A program made the position numbers and the translations under genes. A model generated the notes under the pieces. The model saw only the letters and a program-made list of their open reading frames with translations. It was not told the origin of the DNA and made no database searches. Shown in pieces: positions 16,227-25,567 of a DNA stretch of 64,000 bases (the stretch's first letter is position 1; the number at the start of each line of letters is the position of its first letter). Source of the stretch: Pelagibius sp965227505 (GTDB lineage Bacteria > Pseudomonadota > Alphaproteobacteria > Kiloniellales > Kiloniellaceae); contig NZ_OZ245757.1 in assembly GCF_965227505.1 (NCBI RefSeq), positions 1,736,001 through 1,800,000 of the forward strand, given 5' to 3'.

Positions 16227-17732
16227 ATGGGACCGCAGATGCAGAAAGAGGGGAAAGCAGAAGAGGGTCAGACAGGATCCTTGGCGGCGCTCGAAGCGCG
16301 GGTGCGCCAGGATCAGCAGTATCTCTGTCGCCCGCCGGAGAACTGGGTGCTGCCGCACGACCACGGCGGCGAGCGGGTTCTGGACGCCGTTATCATCGGC
16401 GGCGGCATGTGCGGGCAGCTTGTCTGGTTCGCGCTGACCAGCGGCGGCATGCGCAACATCCGCATTCTCGACCGCAGCCCGGAGGGCCTGGAGGGCCCCT
16501 GGATGACCTACGCCCGCATGGAAACTCTACGCTCGCCCAAGCAGCTCACCGGCCCGGCCTACGGCTACGGCGCCCTCACCTTCCGGGCATGGTACACGGC
16601 GCAGTACGGCGAGGCGGACTGGGAAACACTGGACAAGATCCCCCGTCCGATGTGGATGGACTATCTGAAGTGGTACCGCAAGGTGCTGGACATCCCGGTC
16701 GAAAACGGCGTGGCGGTGAAGCGCATCCTGCCGGAGGGCGACTACCTGCGCCTCGAACTCGCCGGCGCCGCGGCGGAACAGAGCCTTCTGACCCGCAAGT
16801 GCATCATGGCCACGGGCCGCGAGGGCACCGGTCACCCGCAGATCCCCGCCTTCATCGGCGACCTGCCGCGCAGCCACTGGGCGCATACTTCGGAAGACAT
16901 CGACTTCGCCGCGCTGAAGGGCAAGCGCGTGGTGGTGATCGGCGCCGGCGCCTCCGCCGTTGAGAATGCCGCCGAGGCCGCGGAACACGGCGCCAAGGAA
17001 GTGCGTCACCTGATCCGCCGCCGCGAGATGCCGACCATCAACAAGATGATGGGCATCGGCTCCTTCGGCTTCACCGCCGGCTTCGCGGACTTGCCGGACG
17101 AATGGCGCTGGCGCTTCATGCAGTACTCCTTCGCCACCCAGACACCGGCGCCGCGTGGCTCCACCCTGCGGGCCAGCCGCAACGACAACGTTTACTTCCA
17201 CTTCGGAAAGGGGATCGAAGGGGTGCGGCTCGACGGGGGAGAACTGGTGATCGACACGGTCGACGGCCTGCGCCTGGCAACCGACTACATCATTCTCGCC
17301 ACCGGCTTCACCACCGACCCCATGGCCCGCACCGAGCTTGACGGCTACGCCGACAAAATCGAGCTCTGGCGCGACCGCTACACGCCGCCGGCCAACGAGC
17401 AGAACGACGATCTCGCCAGGTTCCCCTACCTCAATACCGACTTCACCTTCCGCGAGCGCAAGGCCGGCGAGGCGCCCTGGCTGAAGCATATCTACTGCTT
17501 CAACTACGGCGCCTCCGCCAGTCTGGGCAAGGTCAGCGGCGACATTCCGGGCATCAGCGAGGGCGCATCCTGGCTTGCCCGCGCGCTGGCAGCCACCCTC
17601 TACCAGGAAGATGTCGCCGCCTATTTCCAGGGCATGATCGACTACGACAAGCCGGAACTGCAGGGCGACGAGTGGACCGCCAGCGAGATCGACACCGACG
17701 CCGTGGCACCGCTCAGCAAGGTGGGGGGCTGA
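16227..17732 (+). CDS. FAD/NAD(P)-dependent monooxygenase-like oxidoreductase
   Basis: 501 residues. Two dinucleotide-binding motifs are present: 'AVIIGGGMCG' (about 54-63, FAD) and 'VVVIGAGASAVENAA' (about 232-246, NADPH). 'ATGF' near residue 356 is the FMO/NMO-type motif. It resembles flavin-containing or N-hydroxylating monooxygenases, without a recognised substrate. AGGAG sits at 16222-16226, touching the first ATG (16227). The second ATG at 16239 has a workable 12-nt spacing and may be the true start. It is followed 3 nt later by the CMD protein, so it is coupled to the peroxidase pair. Confidence 0.82.
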   Translation: MGPQMQKEGKAEEGQTGSLAALEARVRQDQQYLCRPPENWVLPHDHGGERVLDAVIIGGGMCGQLVWFALTSGGMRNIRILDRSPEGLEGPWMTYARMETLRSPKQLTGPAYGYGALTFRAWYTAQYGEADWETLDKIPRPMWMDYLKWYRKVLDIPVENGVAVKRILPEGDYLRLELAGAAAEQSLLTRKCIMATGREGTGHPQIPAFIGDLPRSHWAHTSEDIDFAALKGKRVVVIGAGASAVENAAEAAEHGAKEVRHLIRRREMPTINKMMGIGSFGFTAGFADLPDEWRWRFMQYSFATQTPAPRGSTLRASRNDNVYFHFGKGIEGVRLDGGELVIDTVDGLRLATDYIILATGFTTDPMARTELDGYADKIELWRDRYTPPANEQNDDLARFPYLNTDFTFRERKAGEAPWLKHIYCFNYGASASLGKVSGDIPGISEGASWLARALAATLYQEDVAAYFQGMIDYDKPELQGDEWTASEIDTDAVAPLSKVGG

Positions 17733-17735
17733 TCC

Positions 17736-18263
17736 ATGACGGTAGAATCCACGACGGCAGAAACGTCCGAAGGGAACGACGTGGTCATGCGCGCAGCGGC
17801 CCTTCCGGCCAACAGTCCGCTTCAGGCGGCACTGGCGGGCCGGGCCGATATCCTGGCGATGACCCAGCAGGCCCACGACGCCGCCCTCGTTCCGGAAGAG
17901 CCGGGCGGCCTCTCCCACGCCCTGCGCGCCGCTCTGGCGCTGCGGGCCTCCCTCCTCCACAAAGAAGAGTCTCTGGCCGACCACTACCGCGGTCTGCTGA
18001 CGGCGGCCGGCGCCGACGGTGCGTTGGCGGCTCTCGCCGATCCCGCCACACAGGACTTCGCCGATCCCCGGGTCGCGGCCTTCGCCGCCTATACGGACCT
18101 CGCCTCGACCTCGCCCAAGGATGCGACGGCTGATGACATCGAAGCCCTGAAGGCTGCCGGTATCGGCGACGCCGACATCGTCCGGCTGGCCGAGTTGACG
18201 GCCTTCCTCGCCTACCAGCTTCGCGTGGTAGCCGGCTTGAAGCTGATGCAGGCAACGGCATGA
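17736..18263 (+). CDS. CMD domain protein, Avi_7170 family
   Basis: 175 residues. All-helical carboxymuconolactone-decarboxylase-like protein without the CxxC pair of AhpD. It matches my recollection of the Avi_7170 family, which is regularly encoded next to an Avi_7169 peroxidase. It overlaps that partner by 4 nt (ATGA at 18260), consistent with a two-subunit complex. Its biochemical role is not established. A chaperone-like or inactive subunit is plausible. Confidence 0.8.
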   Translation: MTVESTTAETSEGNDVVMRAAALPANSPLQAALAGRADILAMTQQAHDAALVPEEPGGLSHALRAALALRASLLHKEESLADHYRGLLTAAGADGALAALADPATQDFADPRVAAFAAYTDLASTSPKDATADDIEALKAAGIGDADIVRLAELTAFLAYQLRVVAGLKLMQATA

Positions 18264-18868
18264 GCACGGCGCTCTCAGACCCCGAGGTGATTCATGACTT
18301 CACCGTGGAGGTGCCGCAGTGGCGCCCCCGCGTGCAGCCCATCGACCTTGCCGAGGCAACGCCGGCCCAGCGCGATGCCCTGAAGGTCACACCTTCCAAC
18401 ACCAAGGTCTCCGACTACGTGCTGGTGCTGGCCAACGACGTGGAGACGCTGAAAGCGCGCACGCCGCTGTTCAACGCCATCATGTACAACCGCGGCGGCC
18501 TCGGCCGCAGCGGGCGGGAACTGGGTGCCGTCGGTGCCTCCGTCGTCAACCGCTGCGTCTACTGCGCCGCCGTCCACGCCAGCCGCTACAACCAGCTGAC
18601 CAAGGACACAGGCCAGATGGAGCAGATCTTCGCCGCCGGCGAGGCCGCGGCGCTGCCGGCGCGCGAGGCAGCCATCTTCGCCTTTGCCGTGAAACTCTCC
18701 AAGACACCCAGCGAAGCGACAGAGGCCGATGTTTTGGCGCTGCGCGAGGCCGGCTTGGAGGAGGCCGAGATCCTCGACCTCGTTCTCTCCACCGCCCTCT
18801 TCGGCTGGGCCAACCGGCTGATGCACCTGTTGGGCGACCCGGTGGCTCCGCAAGGGGAGGAAGCGTGA
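18260..18868 (+). CDS. Alkylhydroperoxidase-domain protein, Avi_7169 family
   Basis: 202 residues. The AhpD-type redox motif is complete: C99-VY-C102 followed by H106 ('NRCVYCAAVHASRY'), giving a peroxidatic/resolving cysteine pair. The partner is the cysteine-less CMD protein just upstream. Its stop shares a base with the ATG of the opine-dehydrogenase-like gene (TGATG at 18866). The flavin monooxygenase at 16227 could release peroxide, which this pair might remove. That is inference from order only. Confidence 0.85.
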   Translation: MSTALSDPEVIHDFTVEVPQWRPRVQPIDLAEATPAQRDALKVTPSNTKVSDYVLVLANDVETLKARTPLFNAIMYNRGGLGRSGRELGAVGASVVNRCVYCAAVHASRYNQLTKDTGQMEQIFAAGEAAALPAREAAIFAFAVKLSKTPSEATEADVLALREAGLEEAEILDLVLSTALFGWANRLMHLLGDPVAPQGEEA

Positions 18869-20019
18869 TGGCCAAAGCGCCGCACAGCCTCTCCGTCGGC
18901 ATTGCCGGTGCCGGTGCCATCGCCTATGGTGCGGCCGCCTTGCTGGAACAGAACGGCCACAAGGCCGCACTCTGGTCTCCCTCCGGCGCGCGTACCGAAC
19001 GCCTGGCAGCAGGCGAGCCGCTCGTCGCCAGCGGTGCGGTCGAAGGCGCGTTCCATCCCCGCATCGCGACCTCCGCCGCCGACCTGGCCGAGAAAGCGGA
19101 GGTCATCCTCATCGCCCTGCCCGGCTATGGCCACAAGGCCGTCTTCGACGCCCTGGCGCCCCATCTACGCGCGGGACAGACAGTGCTGATCTCCTCCCAC
19201 GCCTCCCTCGGGGCGCTCTATCTCTCCAGGCTGCTGGCCGCACGCGGGCTGGTGCTGCCCATCGTCGCCTGGGGCACCACCGTCACCTCGGGCCGGCAGC
19301 CGAGCCATGTCGAGGCCCAGGTCAACACGATCCGCAGCAAGGTCGACATCTGTACCCTGCCGGAGTCGTTGAGCGCGGAGGGACTGGCCTGCTGCCAGGT
19401 GCTGTTCGGCGACCGCTTTGTCGAGCGCGACGGTCTGCTGGCCATCACCCTCAGCAACCTCAACCCGCAGAACCACATGGGCATCGCGCTCTGCAACATG
19501 ACACGCATGGAGCACGGCGAGACCTGGGGCCAGGGCCTCAACGTCACGCCCAACGTCGGGCGCCTGCTGGAGGCGCTGGACCGCGAGCGCCTGGCGATCT
19601 GCGAGGCCCTCGGCCTTTCGGTGCGCACGATCTTCGAGCACTTCCACCTCTCCTTTCACGTGCCGCTGAACAGCGTCTCGGCCATGAACCAGGAGATGCA
19701 CCGCGAGGGCCGCGGCGGGACCGGCCCGGCGACCGCGGACAGCCGCTACGTCACCGAGGATGCGCCCTACGGCCTCCTGATGACCGTCAAGCTCGGTGAG
19801 CTGGCGGGCCGTCCGGCCACCCTGCACCGCGCGGGCATCGAGATTTTCTCCGCGCTCTACGGGCGCGATTTTTTCCGCGAGAACCAGTTGCTCGACGCGC
19901 TGGCGCTCGCTGACATGTCGCTGGAGGAGCTCAAACGGCTCGCCAGGGACGGTTACCCGACGGGTGAGACGAGATTGGCGGAAGACCGGCCGCAGTCCCG
20001 CCCGCAAAGCGCGGGATAA
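18868..20019 (+). CDS. NAD/NADP octopine/nopaline-dehydrogenase-family protein
   Basis: 383 residues. The N-terminal Rossmann motif 'VGIAGAGAIAYGAAALL' (10-26) is followed by the alpha-helical opine dehydrogenase domain. 'LSNLNPQNHMG' contains the histidine expected at the catalytic site. Members couple or split amino acids and 2-oxo acids (opines). Set between two PotABCD-like importers, it may degrade an imported opine-like compound. The ATG at 18868 follows GGGGAGG. Much of the upstream open frame is antisense or out-of-frame sequence of the AhpD gene. Confidence 0.8.
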   Translation: MAKAPHSLSVGIAGAGAIAYGAAALLEQNGHKAALWSPSGARTERLAAGEPLVASGAVEGAFHPRIATSAADLAEKAEVILIALPGYGHKAVFDALAPHLRAGQTVLISSHASLGALYLSRLLAARGLVLPIVAWGTTVTSGRQPSHVEAQVNTIRSKVDICTLPESLSAEGLACCQVLFGDRFVERDGLLAITLSNLNPQNHMGIALCNMTRMEHGETWGQGLNVTPNVGRLLEALDRERLAICEALGLSVRTIFEHFHLSFHVPLNSVSAMNQEMHREGRGGTGPATADSRYVTEDAPYGLLMTVKLGELAGRPATLHRAGIEIFSALYGRDFFRENQLLDALALADMSLEELKRLARDGYPTGETRLAEDRPQSRPQSAG

Positions 20020-20078
20020 CACCGCGCACCCGAAACGTTCGGCAATCAGTGAAAACCAAGAAAGAGGGGAAAAGAGAG

Positions 20079-21185
20079 ATGACCAAGATTACGACGAACA
20101 GACGCCGCTTCATCAAAGGCGCCGCCGCGGGCGCTGCAGTGCTCGCCGCACCGGCGGTCTGGCGTAGTTCCGCACGGGCCTCCGGCGTGGTCAACGTCTG
20201 GACCTACGCCAATTTCATCCCCGACGACTTCAAGGCCGAGTTCGAGAAGGAGACCGGCATCGAGGTCCGCATCCGCCTCGTCGACGACCAGGGCAAGCAG
20301 TTCAACCTGCTGGCCGCCGAGGCCCCCAACCCGACCGCCGACGTGGTGACCGTGGCCGGCCACCGCTTCCTGCAGTTCATCGACTCGGAGCTGCTGGCGC
20401 CGATGGATACGGGCCGCCTGACGAACTGGGGCACCATCAACCCGGTTTATTCGGAGAGCGACTGGGCCACCATCAACGGCAACAAGTGGGGTGCGCCGAT
20501 TCTCTCGGGCGCCGAAATCATGGCCTACAACAGCGAAGAAGTGACGCCGGAGGAGGCCAAGTCCTGGGACATCATGTTCGATGACAAGTACGCCGGCCGC
20601 ACCGCCTACATCATTCAGGACATGATGTCGGTGATGATTCTGGCCAAGGGCTATGACGGCAACATGATCGAGTACATGGACAACCCGGCCCAGGCCGCCT
20701 CGATCGTCGAGGAGGTGCGCGACTTCCTGATTTCCCACAAGGACAAGGTGCGCAAGTTCTACGAATCCGGCGCCGAGATCCAGCAGATGTTCATCAACCA
20801 GGACGTGGTCCTGGCCCATGCCTGGAACGGCCCGATCTCCAAGCTGATCATGGACGGCTTTCCTGTGCGCATGACCATTCCGAAGGAAGGCTCCTACGGC
20901 TTCGTCTACACGCTGAACGTCGCCAACAACGGGCCCAATCCGGACAATGCCTACAAGCTGCTCGACGCGCTGCTCGCTTCTTCCCAGGTCGGCGCTGAAA
21001 TGACCAAGGCTTCCGGCTTCATCTCCACCTTCAAGGGCGCCGACACGCACCTGAGCGAGCTGGAGAAAAAGGCCGCTTCCTTCACTGAGGAAGAGCTTGA
21101 GGGCCTGCGCTTCTTCCGCGCCGAGGCCAACAAGATGAAGTACGAGCTGATCGACCCGGCGGTCGAACAGATCAAGGCCGCCTGA
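20079..21185 (+). CDS. PotD-type ABC substrate-binding protein, Tat-exported (system 2)
   Basis: 368 residues with a twin-arginine signal (NRRRFIKGAAAGAAVLAAP). 'GVVNVWTYANFIPDDFKAEF' opens the spermidine/putrescine-binding fold. Distinct in sequence from the system 1 protein at 10439. The ATG at 20079 follows GAGGGGAAAAG. A GTG at 20049 is rejected because it adds ten residues before the Tat motif without benefit. It leads the order binding protein-permease-permease-ATPase. Confidence 0.92.
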   Translation: MTKITTNRRRFIKGAAAGAAVLAAPAVWRSSARASGVVNVWTYANFIPDDFKAEFEKETGIEVRIRLVDDQGKQFNLLAAEAPNPTADVVTVAGHRFLQFIDSELLAPMDTGRLTNWGTINPVYSESDWATINGNKWGAPILSGAEIMAYNSEEVTPEEAKSWDIMFDDKYAGRTAYIIQDMMSVMILAKGYDGNMIEYMDNPAQAASIVEEVRDFLISHKDKVRKFYESGAEIQQMFINQDVVLAHAWNGPISKLIMDGFPVRMTIPKEGSYGFVYTLNVANNGPNPDNAYKLLDALLASSQVGAEMTKASGFISTFKGADTHLSELEKKAASFTEEELEGLRFFRAEANKMKYELIDPAVEQIKAA

Positions 21186-21206
21186 GGCGCCGGACCATGT
21201 GAGGCG

Positions 21207-21229
21207 GGGGCGTCCGCGGCGGACGCCCC
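21207..21229 (+). terminator. Hairpin after binding-protein gene (system 2)
   Basis: GGGGCGTCC (21207-21215) pairs perfectly with GGACGCCCC (21221-21229) around GCGGC, followed by TTCTT. It lies 22 nt after the binding-protein stop and 39 nt before the permease start. It is probably a partial terminator or mRNA stabiliser. Confidence 0.65.
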
Positions 21230-21267
21230 TTCTTCACCGCCACGCCACAGGCAGCGGGAAAGGCCGT

Positions 21268-22254
21268 ATGGCACAAAGCGATTCGAAACTCGCCGGCGTC
21301 GAGCGCGCGGGAACCGGCGGCAATGGCCGCAGTCTCTGGGGCCGGCTGCTCACCAGCGACCTCTATCAGGCGGTCTCCGCGGTGCTGTTCAAGACCCCGC
21401 GGCGGCAGTTCTGGCTGCTGGCCAGTTTCCCGCTGTTCTGGGTGGTCTTCGCCCATCTCGGCCCGATCATCAGGATGTTCTGGATCAGCTTCCTCGACTC
21501 CTATCCGCCCACCGCCGGCACCGTACCGCAGCTCACCCTGGAGAACTGGGCGAAGTTCTTCGAGGACGCGATCTTCGTCATGCCCTACTTCCGCACGCTG
21601 GGCTTTGCCTTCGTGCTGACGCTCTCGACCCTTATCATCACCTATCCGGTCGCCTATTTCCTCGCCAAGCACGTCCGCCGCAACCGCCAGCTTCTCTTCC
21701 TGCTCATCCTGCTGATCCCGTTCTGGGTCGGGGAGATCGTGCGCACCTACGCCATCATGATCCTGCTCGGCAACAACGGCGCGGTAAACCTGATCCTCAA
21801 GTTCCTCGGCCTCATCGACCGGCCGATCCCTTTCATGTACACGAGCTTTTCCCTGGGCGTCGGCATCATCTACCTGACCTCGCTCTACATGCTGCTGCCG
21901 CTCTATTCGGCGCTGGAGAAGATCCCCAATACCTACCTGGAGGCCGCCGCCGATCTCGGTGCCGGCTCCTGGACCCGGTTCTGGCGGGTGACGCTGCCGC
22001 TGTCGAAGGAGGGCATCGCATCCGGCTGCACCCTCGTGTTCCTCATTTCCACCGGCTACTACGCCACCCCGGTGCTCTTGGGCGGACCGAGCACCACCGT
22101 CTTCGCCGAGACCATCGCCGGCTTCTTCCACGTCGCCGGCGACCAATGGCCGGTGGGCGCGGCCTTCGCCTCCATCATGCTGATCACCACACTCTCGGCG
22201 GCGGCGATCTTCCTGAAGCTCATGGGCCGCAGCGGCCGGGGAATGATGCAATGA
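21268..22254 (+). CDS. ABC transporter permease, PotB type (system 2)
   Basis: 328 residues, six main helices after an N-terminal cytoplasmic stretch of about 45 residues. EAA loop 'EAAADLGAGSWTRFWRVTLP'. The ATG at 21268 is used. Upstream in-frame codons cross the hairpin. The stop is followed by an unusual run of ATGA units before the second permease. Confidence 0.92.
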   Translation: MAQSDSKLAGVERAGTGGNGRSLWGRLLTSDLYQAVSAVLFKTPRRQFWLLASFPLFWVVFAHLGPIIRMFWISFLDSYPPTAGTVPQLTLENWAKFFEDAIFVMPYFRTLGFAFVLTLSTLIITYPVAYFLAKHVRRNRQLLFLLILLIPFWVGEIVRTYAIMILLGNNGAVNLILKFLGLIDRPIPFMYTSFSLGVGIIYLTSLYMLLPLYSALEKIPNTYLEAAADLGAGSWTRFWRVTLPLSKEGIASGCTLVFLISTGYYATPVLLGGPSTTVFAETIAGFFHVAGDQWPVGAAFASIMLITTLSAAAIFLKLMGRSGRGMMQ

Positions 22255-22284
22255 GGAGCATGATTCAATGAGGGGGATGACGGA

Positions 22285-23070
22285 ATGACGCGCCATACCC
22301 GCATCCTGATGTCGGTCATCTACTGGGCCTTCATCGTCTACCTCTTCGTCCCGCTGGTGCTGATGGTGATGATGGGCTTCAAGGATTCGAAGTTCATCGG
22401 CTTTCCGATCCGAAGCTGGACCCTGGAGTGGTACACCGGCATCTTCCAGGATGCCGAGGTGCTGGGGGTCTTCGGCTACTCGATGGCGATCGCCATCGCC
22501 AGCACCGTCCTCTCGCTGGCCATCGGCACCTGGGTCGCCTGCTTCCTGGGGCCTCACAAATTCCGCGGCAAGCTCCTCGTCTTTGCGCTGACCTGCCTGC
22601 CGGCGGTGGTGCCGGGGATTATCTCGGCCATCTCCCTGCGCATCTTCGCCCGCGGTCTGGAGATCGAGCCCGGCATGCTGGCCATCATCCTGGGCCACAC
22701 GGTGCACAACGTGCCCTTCGTCGCCCTGGTGGTCATGGCCCGCCTCTCGACCCTGCCGCCCAGCCATATCGAGGCGGCGCGCGATCTGGGGGCGGATGCC
22801 ATCGTCGCCTTCTTCCGCGTCACCCTGCCCTATCTGGTACCGGCCCTGGTGGGCGCCGGCATCTTCTGCATGCTGCTGAGCTTCGACGACTTCGTGCGCT
22901 CCTTCTTCCTGGGCAGCTACGAGCCCACCCTGCCGGTGCTGATCTTCGCCATGCTGCGCACCGGCATGTCGCCGGAGATCAATGCGATCTCCGCTGTCGT
23001 CCTGGTGCTGACCGCTGTCCTCGGCCTCTGGGCCGAGCGCTCCATGCGGCGTCTGAACAAAGGGTCCTGA
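22285..23070 (+). CDS. ABC transporter permease, PotC type (system 2)
   Basis: 261 residues, six helices, EAA loop 'EAARDLGADAIVAFFRVTLP' fully canonical. It is the second membrane subunit of system 2. Between the previous stop and this ATG lie several closely spaced ATGA tetranucleotides (22251-22288), which could allow re-initiation. GAGGGGGATGACGGA supplies the Shine-Dalgarno. Confidence 0.92.
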   Translation: MTRHTRILMSVIYWAFIVYLFVPLVLMVMMGFKDSKFIGFPIRSWTLEWYTGIFQDAEVLGVFGYSMAIAIASTVLSLAIGTWVACFLGPHKFRGKLLVFALTCLPAVVPGIISAISLRIFARGLEIEPGMLAIILGHTVHNVPFVALVVMARLSTLPPSHIEAARDLGADAIVAFFRVTLPYLVPALVGAGIFCMLLSFDDFVRSFFLGSYEPTLPVLIFAMLRTGMSPEINAISAVVLVLTAVLGLWAERSMRRLNKGS

Positions 23071-23072
23071 GG

Positions 23073-24194
23073 ATGAGTGCTGCCCCAGATATCGATACGA
23101 GCCAAAACATCGACTCAAGCAGGGCCATCGTCCACCTGGACGGCATCACCAAGCGCTTCGGCGCGGTGACCGCCGTCGACGATCTCGACATGCGTATCGG
23201 CGCCGGGGAGTTCATCACCTTTCTCGGCCCCTCGGGCTGCGGCAAGTCGACCACCCTGCGCATGCTCGGCGGCTTCGAGACGCCCACGCAGGGCCGGGTG
23301 GTCATCGACGGCCAGGACGTGACACGCCTGCCGCCCAACCGCCGCGACGTCAACATGGTGTTCCAGGACTACGCCCTCTTCCCCCACATGAGCGTGGCGC
23401 GGAACATCGCCTTCGGCCTGGAACTGAAGGGGCGGACCAGGGCGGAGATCGCCCGCCAGAGCGAAGACCTGATGGACTTCCTGCAGCTTTCGGCCCTGAG
23501 CGACCGCATGCCCGACCAGCTCTCCGGCGGCCAGCGCCAGCGCGTCGCCCTTGCCCGCGCCCTCGCGCCCGACCCCAAGCTGCTGCTGCTGGACGAGCCC
23601 CTGGGCGCGCTGGACGCGAAGCTGCGCGGACAGGTGCAGGTCGAGCTGAAGCAGATCCAGAAGCGCACCGGCAAGACTTTCTTCTTCGTCACCCACGACC
23701 AGGAAGAGGCGCTCACCATGTCCGACCGCATCGTGGTGATGAACGCCGGGCGGGTGGAGCAGGACGGCACGCCCGAGGATCTCTACTTCCGTCCGCGCAG
23801 CCGCTTCGTGGCCGAGTTCATCGGCGAAACCAACCTGATCGAAGGCCGGGTGAAGGGTGCCGACAACGGCAGCGTCGTGATCGACTGGAACGGCCTGGAC
23901 CTGAAGGGCGCCGCACCCGGCGCGGTTCCTGTGGCGGGCAGCCCCATCACCGCTTCCCTGCGCCTGGAAAGCCTTGTTTGCCACCCGGCGCCCCCGGCTG
24001 AGGCGGATGCCCTGCCCGGGCGCGTCGTCAGCAAGCTCTTCAAGGGCAGCCGCACCACCCTCGACATCCGGGTCGGCGAGCACGACGACGCCGTGCTGCG
24101 CGCTTACATGGACGCCGGCGCGGCCGAGCAGATCGCCGACGACAAGGTCTGGGTCACCTGGGATATCAGCCGCCTCGCGGTACTGCAGGACTGA
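23073..24194 (+). CDS. Spermidine/putrescine-type ABC transporter ATPase (system 2)
   Basis: 373 residues. Walker A GPSGCGKST, signature LSGGQRQR, Walker B LLLLDEP, H-loop VTHDQ, and a C-terminal TOBE domain from about 280. It completes system 2. The start ATG at 23073 comes 2 nt after the permease stop. The frameshifted LysR gene ends 9 bp beyond its stop on the other strand, so the two are convergent. Confidence 0.93.
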   Translation: MSAAPDIDTSQNIDSSRAIVHLDGITKRFGAVTAVDDLDMRIGAGEFITFLGPSGCGKSTTLRMLGGFETPTQGRVVIDGQDVTRLPPNRRDVNMVFQDYALFPHMSVARNIAFGLELKGRTRAEIARQSEDLMDFLQLSALSDRMPDQLSGGQRQRVALARALAPDPKLLLLDEPLGALDAKLRGQVQVELKQIQKRTGKTFFFVTHDQEEALTMSDRIVVMNAGRVEQDGTPEDLYFRPRSRFVAEFIGETNLIEGRVKGADNGSVVIDWNGLDLKGAAPGAVPVAGSPITASLRLESLVCHPAPPAEADALPGRVVSKLFKGSRTTLDIRVGEHDDAVLRAYMDAGAAEQIADDKVWVTWDISRLAVLQD

Positions 24195-24203
24195 GCGGGC
24201 GTC

Positions 24204-25150
24204 CTACTGCACGGCGGAGAGGGAAACGACCGTGCCGTCGCTTGCGTCTTCGGGTCGCGAAGCCACACCTTCGAAAAGCGCGGCATCGCGCAGCGCTTCG
24301 CGCAGAATGAAGTCGTAGGTCTGGCGCACCGGCCCGCTTTCCTTGAGGTTATGATTGACGAGGACCCAGAGGTCGACGGGAATGTCGAAGTCCTCCGGCA
24401 GGATGCGCTGCAGGGTCTTCTCGCTTTGCGCGACGAAGCAGGGCAGCGTGGCGATGCCGAGCCCCGCGCGGGCTGCGGCCAACTGGATGTTGGTGTTGTC
24501 AGCGCAGAAGTCGCAGCCATCGCTGCCGCTGATCTGGCGCAGCGCCGTGCATTGGGGCAGGTTCTCGACCGCGCCCTCCGCCCCGATGATTCGATGCTGG
24601 GCAAGCGCGGCTTGGCTCTGCGGCATGCCCCGGTCGGCCAGGTAGGCCTGCTGGCGTAGAGTCCGCAGTGCACTTTGCCGACCCGGCGGCCAAAGAGCGT
24701 CTCGTCTTCCGGGTCACCCATCCGGACCGCGATGTCGGCGCAGTAGCGCTGCACATCGGCCTTCTCGATGCCGACCTGCACGGCATAGCGCAGGGAGGGG
24801 TCGCGCTGCGAAAGCGCGGCCAACTTGTCGGTGAGCCAGAAGTTGGCGAGGTTGAAGGTGGTGGCGATCCGCACCGTTGGGCGTGGTAGCCGCGCCGCGC
24901 TGCCCAGGAAGTTGTCGATGCCCTCGGCCTCGCGCTCCATGGCTTCGACGAACCGCAGGACCGCGCCACCGGCTTCGTTCAGGCGGAATCCCTGGCCGTC
25001 CCGATCAAAGAGCGTCTGCCCCATCTGCTGTTCGAGCTGATCGATCCGCCGTGCGACGGTGGGCTGGGAGACCCGCAGTGCCCGCGCCGCCGCCGAAAGC
25101 GAGCCTTCGCGCACGACAGCCAGGAAAAACCGCAGATCGTCCCAGTTCAC
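24204..25150 (-). pseudogene. LysR-family regulator with a one-base frameshift
   Basis: The N-terminal part (NWDDLRFFLAV...; HTH 'SLSAAARALRVSQPTVARRI') and the effector domain read cleanly to 'HCGLYASR' near 24650. The rest of the effector domain ('...MPQSQAALAQHRIIGAEGAV...') continues in another frame to the stop at 24204. Restoring one G (minus-strand AGGCC to AGGGCC, about 24644-24649) gives 'YASRAYLADRGMPQSQ', a normal LysR junction, and a protein of about 315 residues. GTG at 25150 is the likeliest start. It is either a true inactivation, which would lose control of the adjacent ABC/opine block, or a sequencing error. Confidence 0.8.
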
Positions 25151-25180
25151 CTTCTGCACCAGAAGGGCGCTCCCACGCAC

Positions 25181-25567
25181 ACCACCCAGTAAAGCCTAGT
25201 CTACACATGATCTGGCCTAAGCGGCGGTCACAATTGATTGATGCGCCCCGATTGATGTGTTCAGCCAATCGTAAACGAACAGATAGGCTCGCGCCGGATA
25301 GAACCTCCGGGGCAGTCCGTTCAAGCCACTGAAAACGCTCCAACTCTTGGGGCATCGGCCGGCGCGTCGTACCGGCAGCTTCGCGGGCCGCCAAGGAAGC
25401 CCCGGAGGGTGAAGGCAGAGCCGGCCAGCCGCCGATGTCATCGGATGGCCAAATCGGGGGAGAGAGTTCCCTCACACGGCAGAGGGCCCTACAATTACCG
25501 GAACGCGAGCTTTGTCCGGCGAAGCTCGGCGGAGTATTGCTGATGAGGCAACATCGGGCGGGTGCCG
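25181..25567. other. 387-bp intergenic region between lysR and SLC13 gene
   Basis: No supported gene. It should hold the promoters of the divergent LysR and SLC13 genes. Short direct repeats around ATTGATTGATG and CGATTGATGTG (25233-25260) are visible but no clear operator or terminator. Confidence 0.5.

Noticed and set aside
21172..23118. 648-codon minus-strand open frame
   Set aside because: Antisense to the two system 2 permeases, which have canonical EAA loops and membrane helices.
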